Part shown: positions 1 through 5,579 of the stretch, one piece after another | Layout: each line of letters begins with the position of its first letter | Position numbering within the stretch: position 1 is the first letter of the stretch | Program-made: the position numbers and the translations under genes | NCBI GenBank assembly: GCA_022360135.1 | Contig: JAKSDM010001572.1 | Location: forward strand, 1-5,645 | Origin: Pseudanabaenales cyanobacterium | GTDB lineage: Bacteria; Cyanobacteriota; Cyanobacteriia; Phormidesmidales; Phormidesmidaceae | Direction: 5' to 3' | Length of the DNA stretch: 5,645 nt | Notes under the pieces: model-generated | What the model saw: only the letters and a program-made list of their open reading frames with translations | What the model was told of the DNA's origin: nothing | Databases searched by the model: none

Positions 1-25
1 AGATTGTTCTCAAGCAGTTCATTGA

Positions 26-42
26 ATCCAATTAGATTGGAT
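26..42. repeat. Inverted repeat, 7-bp arms, 3-nt spacer
   Basis: ATCCAAT at 26-32 is the exact reverse complement of ATTGGAT at 36-42, and the spacer is TAG. No T-tract follows on either strand, so an intrinsic terminator is not supported. The spacer coincides with a possible stop codon of a gene entering from the left. An operator, or simple chance, are the alternatives. Confidence 0.5.
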
Positions 43-68
43 AGGGTCCGACTTGTGAGCAACAAAAA

Positions 69-114
69 GGCGAATCGCCGCCAAGAAGTTTCATAGACTG
101 TCGGCAACGCCGAC
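69..114. repeat. Two adjacent GC-rich inverted repeats
   Basis: The first is the dyad GGCGAATCGCC at 69-79, which can fold as a 4-bp stem with an AAT loop. The second is GTCGGC-AAC-GCCGAC at 100-114, with 6-bp arms and a 3-nt loop. Neither is followed by a run of T. They may be the 3' end structure of an upstream transcript or protein-binding dyads; the sequence does not decide. Confidence 0.45.
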
Positions 115-139
115 TCGCTCGAATTGTCCGTTATAAATC

Positions 140-145
140 TATAAT
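140..145 (+). promoter_or_regulatory. Possible -10 box (TATAAT)
   Basis: A perfect TATAAT lies in an AT-rich stretch and is followed by a T-run. No good -35 hexamer lies 16-18 bases upstream (117-122 reads GCTCGA). If used, transcription would start near 152, leaving a leader of about 445 nt before the PAS gene, or would make a short RNA. Perfect -10 matches occur by chance in AT-rich DNA, so confidence is low. Confidence 0.2.
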
Positions 146-451
146 TTTTTGTCAGAAAGGAGCGAATTGCCTCAAATCTGAGTTTTCTGCAGCTATCCTC
201 GCCCTAACCTTTCGTGTACTAGAGTTTGGACATACGGAACGCCAGGATAAACGAGGTAAGTCAGATTTAAAAGTCAAGTGGATGTTTAGTAAGCAGCGAT
301 AGTCATAGGATAAAGGTTTTAAGGTTGGGATGAGGAAAAGTAGAGTAAACGAATGGAATGGTTTTATGATTCAGAAATCACCTGATAGGTAGACGCTTAT
401 GAAGAGAAGGAATGTTACTGATATCACCGCTAGCTAAAGGGCTATTTTGCA

Positions 452-481
452 TTGCAGGTATTACGGTTATGTTTCTGTAAT
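452..481 (+). promoter_or_regulatory. Weak candidate promoter for the PAS gene
   Basis: TTGCAG at 452-457 and TGTAAT at 476-481 are separated by 18 bp and lie about 115 bp upstream of the chosen ATG. The -10 match is fair and the -35 match poor. It is listed only because spacing and orientation are sensible. Confidence 0.2.
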
Positions 482-514
482 AGAGATAGCCGGTATTAGG
501 TTCTGAAGCAATTC

Positions 515-531
515 TCTCGACCTGGTTGAGA
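515..531. repeat. 17-bp near-perfect palindrome upstream of the PAS gene
   Basis: TCTCGACC-T-GGTTGAGA is symmetrical around position 523, with one imperfect pair (519/527). The centre lies 74 bp before the ATG at 597. With a single central base it is too tight for an RNA hairpin and looks more like a DNA operator dyad. Because the downstream gene begins with a ribbon-helix-helix-like segment, and such proteins often bind their own promoters, autoregulation is possible. This is inference. Confidence 0.35.
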
Positions 532-596
532 AGAGACCGGAGTTTCTGAAACATTTGATCCTTGCGCTGATTCATAAAGCGAGTGCAATCCGATTT

Positions 597-1613
597 ATGG
601 CCAGTAAAACAGTCTCATTCAGACTTCCAGAAAATATTGTTCAAGCTATTGAAGCGCATGCTAAGGCAACGGGTAAGAATAAAACGACTCTGATTGTAGA
701 AGTTCTCACTCAAGCTTATGGATTGTCACAACCGTCTGATCAACAGATAACGCCTGCAATGCTCCAGCAGCAACTTGATGAGTTGAAGCAGCAGGTGGCG
801 GTGTTAAAAATAGATGAGTCATATACACCCACTGAGGGTGAACAATCTGGAGGCGCTCAAGATCTAATCGCTAGAACTGAATCCCAAACAAAAGCATTTG
901 ATCAGATCTTCTCGGCGGTTCCAGAGCCTTTATTTGTTTGCGATCGCCAGGGACGAATAGTCTATATTAACCTGACAGGCGCGCGCATGTTGAGGCTTGA
1001 GCGCAGAAAAGCGCTGGGCAAAAATTATCAGGAGGTGAACCTGCCGCAAGACGTGATAGCCCACCTCCAACCTCAGCTGGAAATAGCTCTGATGAATGGA
1101 AAATTCATTCGCGGTGAATTCAGTCTTCATACTTCAAGTCAGACGAGACATTATGAATACTTGCTGAATCCAATTTTAGGGAGTGATAGTACTATTGGCG
1201 GCATTGTTGGAATTGCCAGAGACACCACGCAATACAAGCAGATAGAAGCTGAGTTGCGAAATTTGCAGGAACAGTACCGCAATTTATTTGAACTGGCTAA
1301 CGATTTGATGTTCATCATTAATGCTTCAACCTATGAAATCCTAGAGGTGAATTCGCAAGCTTCGAAACGGTTAGGATATACTCGCAAAGAAATTTGCCGC
1401 CAATCGTTTTTTGATATTAGTCCGCCAAAGGCGGCGGCTCACTATAAAGCTACTATTGTTCCAGAATTAGAGAGGACGGGCAGCGGCATTTTTGAGCATA
1501 CGCTATGCCATAAAAATGGCCAGGAAATACGAGTTGAAATCAGTAGCCGGTTGATTGAATATCGCGATCGACTTGTGTTTGAATGTTCTGCCCGCGATCT
1601 AATCAAGGATTAG
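597..1613 (+). CDS. Ribbon-helix-helix-like / PAS-PAS sensor protein
   Basis: This is a predicted soluble cytoplasmic sensor of 338 residues; I see no signal peptide or membrane segment. Residues 1-43 read like a ribbon-helix-helix unit: strand KTVSFRLP, helix ENIVQAIEAHAKATG, then helix KNKTTLIVEVLTQAYGL. A Gln-rich heptad-like helix follows at about 51-72. PAS1 spans about 102-215 (VPEPLFVCDRQGRIVYIN near its start, GIARDTTQYK at its end). A helical linker, IEAELRNLQEQ, leads to PAS2 at about 227-336 (LFELANDLMFIINA to ECSARDLIKD). The protein ends where PAS2 ends: no histidine kinase, GGDEF, EAL or response-regulator domain follows. An in-frame TTG at 555 would add 14 residues, but the ribbon-helix-helix strand begins right after ATG 597, so that start is preferred; neither start has a strong ribosome binding site. 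DNA binding and PAS ligand are not demonstrated; a signalling partner that binds through its PAS domains is the alternative. Confidence 0.85.
   Translation: MASKTVSFRLPENIVQAIEAHAKATGKNKTTLIVEVLTQAYGLSQPSDQQITPAMLQQQLDELKQQVAVLKIDESYTPTEGEQSGGAQDLIARTESQTKAFDQIFSAVPEPLFVCDRQGRIVYINLTGARMLRLERRKALGKNYQEVNLPQDVIAHLQPQLEIALMNGKFIRGEFSLHTSSQTRHYEYLLNPILGSDSTIGGIVGIARDTTQYKQIEAELRNLQEQYRNLFELANDLMFIINASTYEILEVNSQASKRLGYTRKEICRQSFFDISPPKAAAHYKATIVPELERTGSGIFEHTLCHKNGQEIRVEISSRLIEYRDRLVFECSARDLIKD
940..947. repeat. HIP1 octamer (GCGATCGC)
   Basis: An exact GCGATCGC lies inside the PAS1 coding region. This palindrome is strongly over-represented in many cyanobacterial genomes. It is used here as a taxonomic hint, not as a functional site. 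Confidence 0.85.
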
Positions 1614-1654
1614 GAATTCGGCCCATCGCTCCTCTCCTTTCCCTGGGAAGCATA

Positions 1655-4600
1655 CTATTTGACCTTGAAGGTTCCCACTGCAGTTTGGAGTTCTTGAGAG
1701 ACTTCAACCGTTTGCCGTAGGGACATGGCAACCTTGCGTGAACCCTCGGCGGTGTGTTCTGAGACCTGGGTAATTGCTTTCATCAGATGCACGACTGCTT
1801 CAGACGTTTCCGTTTGAGACACAGTCGCTTCAGAAATTGACTGGACCAGTTCGTCGATCTGATGAGAGACCTCTAAAATCTGATCGAGGCTCTCTCTGGC
1901 GTCTTCAACCAAGTGAGCGCCTTCAACTACCTGGCTTGTGCTCTTCTCCATCGCCTCAATTACTTGAGCGGTTTCCAGTTGGATCGTTTCCACAATCCGG
2001 TTGATGTCTTGAGTGGCCTCTGCGGCTTGGCTGGCCAGGACGCCCACTTCTTCCGCCACCACTGCAAAGCCCTGACCTTCTTCACCCGCGCGAGCGGCTT
2101 CAATCCCAGCATTGATCGCCAGCAGGTTAGTTTGGAGGGCAATCTTTTCGATTAGGGCGACAACTCTAGAAATTTGTTGAGACGATTCACCCAGGCGTTT
2201 CACCTTTTTGGAGGTTTCGCCTACCATGGTCCTCAGGTTGGCGATGTTGTGTACGGTTCGTTCCATAGCTGCACCGCCGGTTTCAGCAGTTGTGGCCGCC
2301 GTCTGGCTGACTACCGCTGCTTGACGAGCGCTCTCAGCCACCGCTTGAATCGAGAGTGTCATTTGCTCAACCGAGTTCAAGGTCCGAGTGGTTTCTTCGG
2401 CTTGATTCAACACCTGATCTGAAAGTTGACGGATAGCTGCTTCATCTTGTTCGAGCGCGTGGTTTACCTGGAGGGCCGATTGCTTAACCTGAGTCACCAG
2501 CTGGCGCAAGTTTTCAATAATGGCATTGAAAAAGTCGGCTACGGTGCCGACATCCCCTGCAGTCACGTCGGCCCGGACCGTTAGATTGCCGCGTGAGGCC
2601 TCTTCAATATCACTGAGGAGTTCAATCAGTTGCCGTTGCAGCATCTCTTTCTGGCGCTGCTGCTCTGTAGCTAACAAGCGAGCTTGGTGTGCGACTGTTT
2701 CTTTCTGGGTTAGCAACTCATAGCGATCTAGGGCGACCCCGACTTGGTTCGCCACTTGAATAAAGAAGTCAATGTCTGTTTGCTCCCATTTGCGAGGGTT
2801 AGCGCACTGGTGGGCAATCAGCAAACCCATCAGATTATCGCCTTTCCGAATCGGAGTTATGAGATTGGCTTTGACGGCGAAGGGCTCTAGTTGCTTGAGA
2901 TGACATTGGGTCAGACCGGCTTGATAGATGTTAGAGATTGCTTGAACCCGACCCCGTCGATATTTTTCAACGTACTCCTTTTCAAAGCAAGGATCATGGA
3001 TTTCGGCGCCTAGGGAGCGAGGCCAATTGGGGTCCACCGATTCGGCGATGATGGAGCCGCGCCAATTTTGATCGAAGCGATACACAATCACCCGGTCAAC
3101 GGCGATCGCCTGTCGGACATGGGCGAGCGGCAACTGAGTCAGGAGGCTGTCAACGGTTTCCGCCTGAGTCATTAGCAGTGTAATGTCCTTGAGGATTTGC
3201 GATCGTTCCGCGTCTGCTTCTCGCTCCTGGAGTAAGACCAGTCGGTCTAGCGTGACACCTAATTGAACCGCAAGCTGTCTTAGGAAGTCAACTTCATCTA
3301 ATTTCCATTCATGAACTTCAGCACAATGGTGGGCGATCAGCAAACCAAAGAGGTCATCCTCATTCATAATGGGCACAACTAAATTGGCCTTGACTTGAAG
3401 ACGCTCCATCAACTTCAGGTGATTGGGATGAAAACCGGCATTAAAGACATCATTGATCGGCGCCACCCGGTTATTTCTATAAGCTTTGATCAGCGGCTCC
3501 GGGATACAAGTATTTTCAATTTTAGTGTTAAGGCTGCTGGACCAATCCCGGCCTACTGATTCGGCTGCGATGTAGCCGCTCCAGTCCGGTAGAAACCGGT
3601 AAATTACGACCCGATCAACCCCCAAAATTTCTCGCGCGCCTTCGAGCGCCGAATTGAAAACCGTTTCTAGATCATGTTCATGTCTGACTGTAGAACGGGC
3701 AACTTCTTCTAGCAACAGACGAGTTTGTTTGGCCTCGTTTGCCCGATGCCGTGTTTGCTCCTGCAAGACAATCTCAGAGTCAACAATGCTATCCGCTAGT
3801 TGATTGAATGCATAGGCGACTTGCCCGACTTCATCTTTAGCAAACACCTCTGCCCGGGTCTGGCGATCGCCGGCGGCAAATCTCTGGGTGACGGCTTTTA
3901 GGTGGCGCAATGGTTTGGAAATGGAGCGGCCCAGTGTCCTAGCCATGATCAAACCCGTGACAATGGCTAACACAACCACCCCAAGCTGTAACTGTAGGCT
4001 GCGCCGGAATAGCTGGTGAAGCTCTGTCTCCAAAGTTCCACGCACCAGAACTCCCACGGGGTCTCCGTTAAAGTTGAGCAAAGCCTTGGCCGCCATGGTA
4101 TAGCCGTGGCCGCTCTGGTTTACTCGCTGGGTAATCACCTCGCCTCTGGCAGAAACTACCTTTTCTAGAAAAGCAATATCAGCGATTGGAGTGTTGATCG
4201 CTATGGGCTGATCGGCTTTAGCTTTGTCTAAGGAGGCGGCTAAAACCCATTCTCCATTCGGTTTGTACAGGTAGACAGCGCTGTAACCCGTCGCCAACGC
4301 CGCCAGCGTACTCTCAATAATGGATAGCTTATGGTTGATAATATCTGCCGCAACCAGAGCGCCGATAACCTCGTCTGTATTGGGAGTTCGCACGGGGGTG
4401 ACGGTATAGCGGATAAGGGCGTCTTGATTTGCGAATCCTTCGGGTAAGGGGGACCCCTCATGTTGCAATTCCTCCCAGCTCACAATCGCGTTGGCTTGTA
4501 TCTGTCGAGAATTGGTTAGCGCCGCGCCAACTAGCCCCTCAGGATCAAACTTTTCTCCCGCCCGGTTCTGATTGGCATTGGCAATGATGTGCAGATCATT

Positions 4601-5188
4601 GCCAACTAGGGTAGCGTATTCAAGCTTGCGAGCCGCCATTTCATTGCTCAGAATCTGCCTTGCGGCTTCTGTTATTTCAGGCTCAACGAAACGATTTTGG
4701 GCATAATCCCAAGCCGCCTTGGTGATCGCTGTGTTGTCAGACTGGCCCCGGAAACCCAACCCTATCTGCTCCATCTGCAAAGTGTATTGAACTTCGTTAA
4801 CAGCAAGTTCAGATTTGGCTTGGTTGATTAATTGAGTCTGTCCTTCAGACATAATTAGCAGCGAGCCTACCCCGACAAACCCGATGATTGAGATGACTTC
4901 AGCCGTAAACAGACCAATGAACTGCTTGCTCCGGACGGACAAGTTATAAAACCACTGTAAAGTTGGCAGTCTGCTAGTTTGCGTCACTACTATATTGGTC
5001 GGAGCCGCCTCCTTAACCTGGGGTGGATAACCAACCGCATCAGCATGCGCCGTCAGATCAGAGTCAATCTTGTGGGTAAAGTATCTGGATGGCTCAGATT
5101 GAATATCCTGTTTTAGGAATGATTGTATTGCCTTTCCAGATTGCCCCAATGTGTTGTTGTTTCGGGTTGAGCCAAATTTAGCAGTCAT
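1655..5188 (-). CDS. PixJ-like methyl-accepting photo/chemotaxis receptor
   Basis: Inner-membrane receptor, 1177 residues, expected to control a CheA kinase through CheW-type adaptors and so steer motility. Order: cytoplasmic tail 1-90; TM1 about 91-113; extracytoplasmic double-Cache-like sensor 114-397; TM2 398-416; HAMP 417-468; GAF1 about 504-652; GAF2 about 675-823; coiled coil, then a second HAMP about 854-903; MCP signalling domain about 904-1177, with the hairpin tip QTNLLAINAGIEAARAGEE at 1019-1037. GAF2 carries a DXCF motif (D732, C734) and the canonical bilin Cys-His pair (C762, H763), as in cyanobacteriochromes of the TePixJ type. GAF1 has Asn589 at the canonical cysteine position. 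The protein ends GTFKVK, with no NWETF-type tether for CheR/CheB. GAGG lies 9 bases before the ATG at 5188. SyPixJ1 and TePixJ share the TM-HAMP-GAF-GAF-MCP plan; this one is longer, through its tail and Cache domain. No other pix or che gene is in the window, so I give no symbol. Confidence 0.95.
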   Translation of the reverse strand: MTAKFGSTRNNNTLGQSGKAIQSFLKQDIQSEPSRYFTHKIDSDLTAHADAVGYPPQVKEAAPTNIVVTQTSRLPTLQWFYNLSVRSKQFIGLFTAEVISIIGFVGVGSLLIMSEGQTQLINQAKSELAVNEVQYTLQMEQIGLGFRGQSDNTAITKAAWDYAQNRFVEPEITEAARQILSNEMAARKLEYATLVGNDLHIIANANQNRAGEKFDPEGLVGAALTNSRQIQANAIVSWEELQHEGSPLPEGFANQDALIRYTVTPVRTPNTDEVIGALVAADIINHKLSIIESTLAALATGYSAVYLYKPNGEWVLAASLDKAKADQPIAINTPIADIAFLEKVVSARGEVITQRVNQSGHGYTMAAKALLNFNGDPVGVLVRGTLETELHQLFRRSLQLQLGVVVLAIVTGLIMARTLGRSISKPLRHLKAVTQRFAAGDRQTRAEVFAKDEVGQVAYAFNQLADSIVDSEIVLQEQTRHRANEAKQTRLLLEEVARSTVRHEHDLETVFNSALEGAREILGVDRVVIYRFLPDWSGYIAAESVGRDWSSSLNTKIENTCIPEPLIKAYRNNRVAPINDVFNAGFHPNHLKLMERLQVKANLVVPIMNEDDLFGLLIAHHCAEVHEWKLDEVDFLRQLAVQLGVTLDRLVLLQEREADAERSQILKDITLLMTQAETVDSLLTQLPLAHVRQAIAVDRVIVYRFDQNWRGSIIAESVDPNWPRSLGAEIHDPCFEKEYVEKYRRGRVQAISNIYQAGLTQCHLKQLEPFAVKANLITPIRKGDNLMGLLIAHQCANPRKWEQTDIDFFIQVANQVGVALDRYELLTQKETVAHQARLLATEQQRQKEMLQRQLIELLSDIEEASRGNLTVRADVTAGDVGTVADFFNAIIENLRQLVTQVKQSALQVNHALEQDEAAIRQLSDQVLNQAEETTRTLNSVEQMTLSIQAVAESARQAAVVSQTAATTAETGGAAMERTVHNIANLRTMVGETSKKVKRLGESSQQISRVVALIEKIALQTNLLAINAGIEAARAGEEGQGFAVVAEEVGVLASQAAEATQDINRIVETIQLETAQVIEAMEKSTSQVVEGAHLVEDARESLDQILEVSHQIDELVQSISEATVSQTETSEAVVHLMKAITQVSEHTAEGSRKVAMSLRQTVEVSQELQTAVGTFKVK
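2720..3166 (-). other. GAF2: candidate DXCF cyanobacteriochrome domain
   Basis: This marks the part of the receptor expected to bind a linear tetrapyrrole (residues about 675-823). Visible landmarks are VDRVIVYRF at 697-705, HDPCF at 731-735 holding the DXCF cysteine C734 (codon at 2987-2989), AGLTQCHL at 757-764 holding C762-H763 (codons at 2900-2905), and MGLLIAHQCANPRKW at 787-801. The two cysteines are 28 residues apart, the same distance as Cys494 and Cys522 of TePixJ. By family knowledge, such dual-cysteine domains carry phycocyanobilin or phycoviolobilin and show blue/green photocycles. Chromophore binding and colours here are inference. Confidence 0.8.
3102..3109. repeat. HIP1 octamer (GCGATCGC)
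   Basis: An exact copy lies within the GAF2 coding region of the receptor. It is the second of three in the window. Confidence 0.85.
3233..3679 (-). other. GAF1: probable non-chromophore GAF domain
   Basis: Residues about 504-652 align co-linearly with GAF2: VDRVVIYRF pairs with VDRVIVYRF, VKANLVVPI with VKANLITPI, and FGLLIAHHC with MGLLIAHQC. The conserved blocks are 173 residues apart, which points to an internal duplication. The bilin-attaching cysteine is replaced by N589 (codon at 3422-3424), followed by the retained H590. The position matching the DXCF cysteine still holds C561, but in the context NTCI rather than DXCF. Covalent bilin attachment at the usual site is therefore not expected. 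In characterised PixJ proteins the first GAF is likewise not the chromophore domain. A structural or dimerisation role is likely. Confidence 0.7.
3863..3870. repeat. HIP1 octamer (GCGATCGC)
   Basis: An exact copy lies within the first HAMP coding region of the receptor. It is the third of three in the window, where chance alone would give far fewer than one. Confidence 0.85.
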
Positions 5189-5197
5189 AGGGGAATG

Positions 5198-5201
5198 CCT
5201 C
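5198..5201 (-). promoter_or_regulatory. Ribosome binding site of the receptor gene
   Basis: Read on the minus strand, GAGG lies 9 bases before the ATG that starts at 5188. It is a short but well-placed Shine-Dalgarno match and supports that start. Confidence 0.5.
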
Positions 5202-5214
5202 GAGATAGTTGTGA

Positions 5215-5220
5215 ATCATA
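5215..5220 (-). promoter_or_regulatory. Possible -10 box of the receptor gene
   Basis: On the minus strand this reads TATGAT, one mismatch from consensus. A start near 5208 would give a leader of roughly 20 nt. No good -35 hexamer sits at 16-18 bp; that position falls in the first copy of the tandem 16-bp repeat, as expected if an activator replaced -35 contacts. This is inference. Confidence 0.25.
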
Positions 5221-5230
5221 AAAGTTTAAA

Positions 5231-5262
5231 ATTGCAAAAATCTAGAATTGCAAAAACCTAGA
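5231..5262. repeat. Tandem 16-bp direct repeat in the receptor promoter region
   Basis: Two abutting copies are visible: ATTGCAAAAATCTAGA at 5231-5246 and ATTGCAAAAACCTAGA at 5247-5262, differing at one base. They lie 43-74 bp upstream of the receptor ATG. Each copy contains the dyad TTGCAA, so the arrangement could present two binding sites for a regulator. Replication slippage with no function is the alternative. Confidence 0.75.
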
Positions 5263-5356
5263 TAGATGCTCAGGGAACAGCGATTTAAGGCAAAACTTCA
5301 ATGGTCTGCGCCCAAGCATTGAAATAGAAAAGTGTTACTAGTCTCAATTAGTTTTT

Positions 5357-5500
5357 GGGGCCGCTTCGCGCGGTTTTGAAAGGATGCGGTTACAAACCCT
5401 ATGTGCGGCTTTAGACCCTCCGCCAGTCAGGATTTCTAAACCTGTGGGGCCGCCCACCGCGGCGCCAGCCTTGGTCATTTCAGCGGTTACGCACGAGACG
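5357..5500. repeat. GC-rich island with hairpins and short direct repeats
   Basis: GGGGCCGC occurs at 5357-5364 and 5446-5453, and the 17-base blocks starting there match at 13 positions. GCGGTTAC follows each, at 5386-5393 and 5483-5490. Hairpins visible include CCGC/GCGG at 5361-5373 followed by TTTT, GCGG/CCGC at 5405-5423, and GTGGG-GCCG-CCCAC at 5444-5457. No transposase or terminal repeats are seen. It may be a structured RNA or a decayed palindromic repeat; I recognise no RNA family. Confidence 0.4.
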
Positions 5501-5521
5501 CAATAATGTATAGATAGACTC

Positions 5522-5573
5522 CACCCTGTCAAATCACGAACAAAATTGGGTCATAGGGTGTGATCGTGATTTG
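5522..5573. repeat. Two interleaved inverted repeats
   Basis: Pair A is CACCCT (5522-5527) with AGGGTG (5555-5560), extendable to 8 bp with one G-T pair. Pair B is CAAATCACGA (5530-5539) with TCGTGATTTG (5564-5573), 10 perfect pairs. The arms occur in the order A, B, A', B', so as RNA they could form a pseudoknot or two competing hairpins, and as DNA a compound operator. Confidence 0.6.
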
Positions 5574-5579
5574 TGTCAC
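5566..5579. promoter_or_regulatory. CRP-type dyad (GTGA-N6-TCAC)
   Basis: GTGATTTGTGTCAC is a perfect match to the core of CRP-family sites, which includes the cyanobacterial cAMP receptor SyCRP1 (consensus TGTGA-N6-TCACA); the outermost bases do not match. It lies about 380 bp upstream of the receptor ATG, too far for simple activation of that gene, so a gene beyond the right edge is the more likely target. It overlaps one arm of the 10-bp inverted repeat. Confidence 0.35.

Larger units (their letters stand above)
1..596. other. Left non-coding region, no supported gene
   Basis: I find no convincing gene in about 600 bases. The left edge could carry the last ten codons of a plus-strand gene (reading IVLKQFIESN then TAG at 33-35), but so short a tail cannot be assigned. 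What is visible is structure: inverted repeats at 26-42, 69-79 and 100-114, a perfect TATAAT at 140-145, a 17-bp near-palindrome at 515-531, and short open frames without family signatures. A 20-codon frame starting at 330 and a minus-strand 65-codon frame at 378-575 are open but unsupported. The region probably holds the promoter and 5' leader of the PAS gene that begins at 597. Confidence 0.6.

Noticed and set aside
3..35. Possible C-terminal tail (IVLKQFIESN) of a gene entering from the left
   Set aside because: Only ten codons are visible; another frame is also open to position 94, so neither can be preferred.
330..392. 20-codon plus-strand frame starting MRKSRVNEW after a purine-rich stretch
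   Set aside because: Too short, with no family match and no strong ribosome binding site; such frames are common by chance.
378..575. Minus-strand open frame of 65 codons overlapping the region before the PAS gene
   Set aside because: The N-terminal half could form a helix, but there is no recognised family, its promoter would lie inside the PAS gene start, and the C-terminal part looks non-coding. A chance frame is more likely.
555..596. Alternative TTG start of the PAS protein, 14 codons earlier
   Set aside because: The extra residues are unlike the conserved-looking strand that begins just after ATG 597, and the ribosome binding site is no better.
2042..2044. Gly1049 where E. coli Tsr has Arg404 after the MCP tip (EEVG instead of EEVR)
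   Set aside because: I recall EEVG in other cyanobacterial receptors of this type, and the rest of the tip is intact (N1026, E1030, R1033), so it does not argue for loss of function.
1774..2723. Several plus-strand frames opposite the MCP domain and the HAMP2/GAF2 linker
   Set aside because: They are shadows of a long coding frame with clear domain content on the minus strand.
5361..5377. Intrinsic terminator: CCGC/GCGG stem followed by TTTT
   Set aside because: The stem is only 4 bp and the T-run is interrupted after four bases; no plus-strand gene ends nearby.
5383..5457. A degenerate tRNA gene in the GC-rich island
   Set aside because: A T-loop-like TTCTAAA is present, but I could not build an acceptor stem, anticodon arm and D arm in register on either strand.
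5344..5532. Minus-strand 62-codon frame across the GC-rich island
   Set aside because: The amino-acid pattern resembles spurious translations of structured RNA or repeat DNA, and its span is full of hairpins. No family signature was found.
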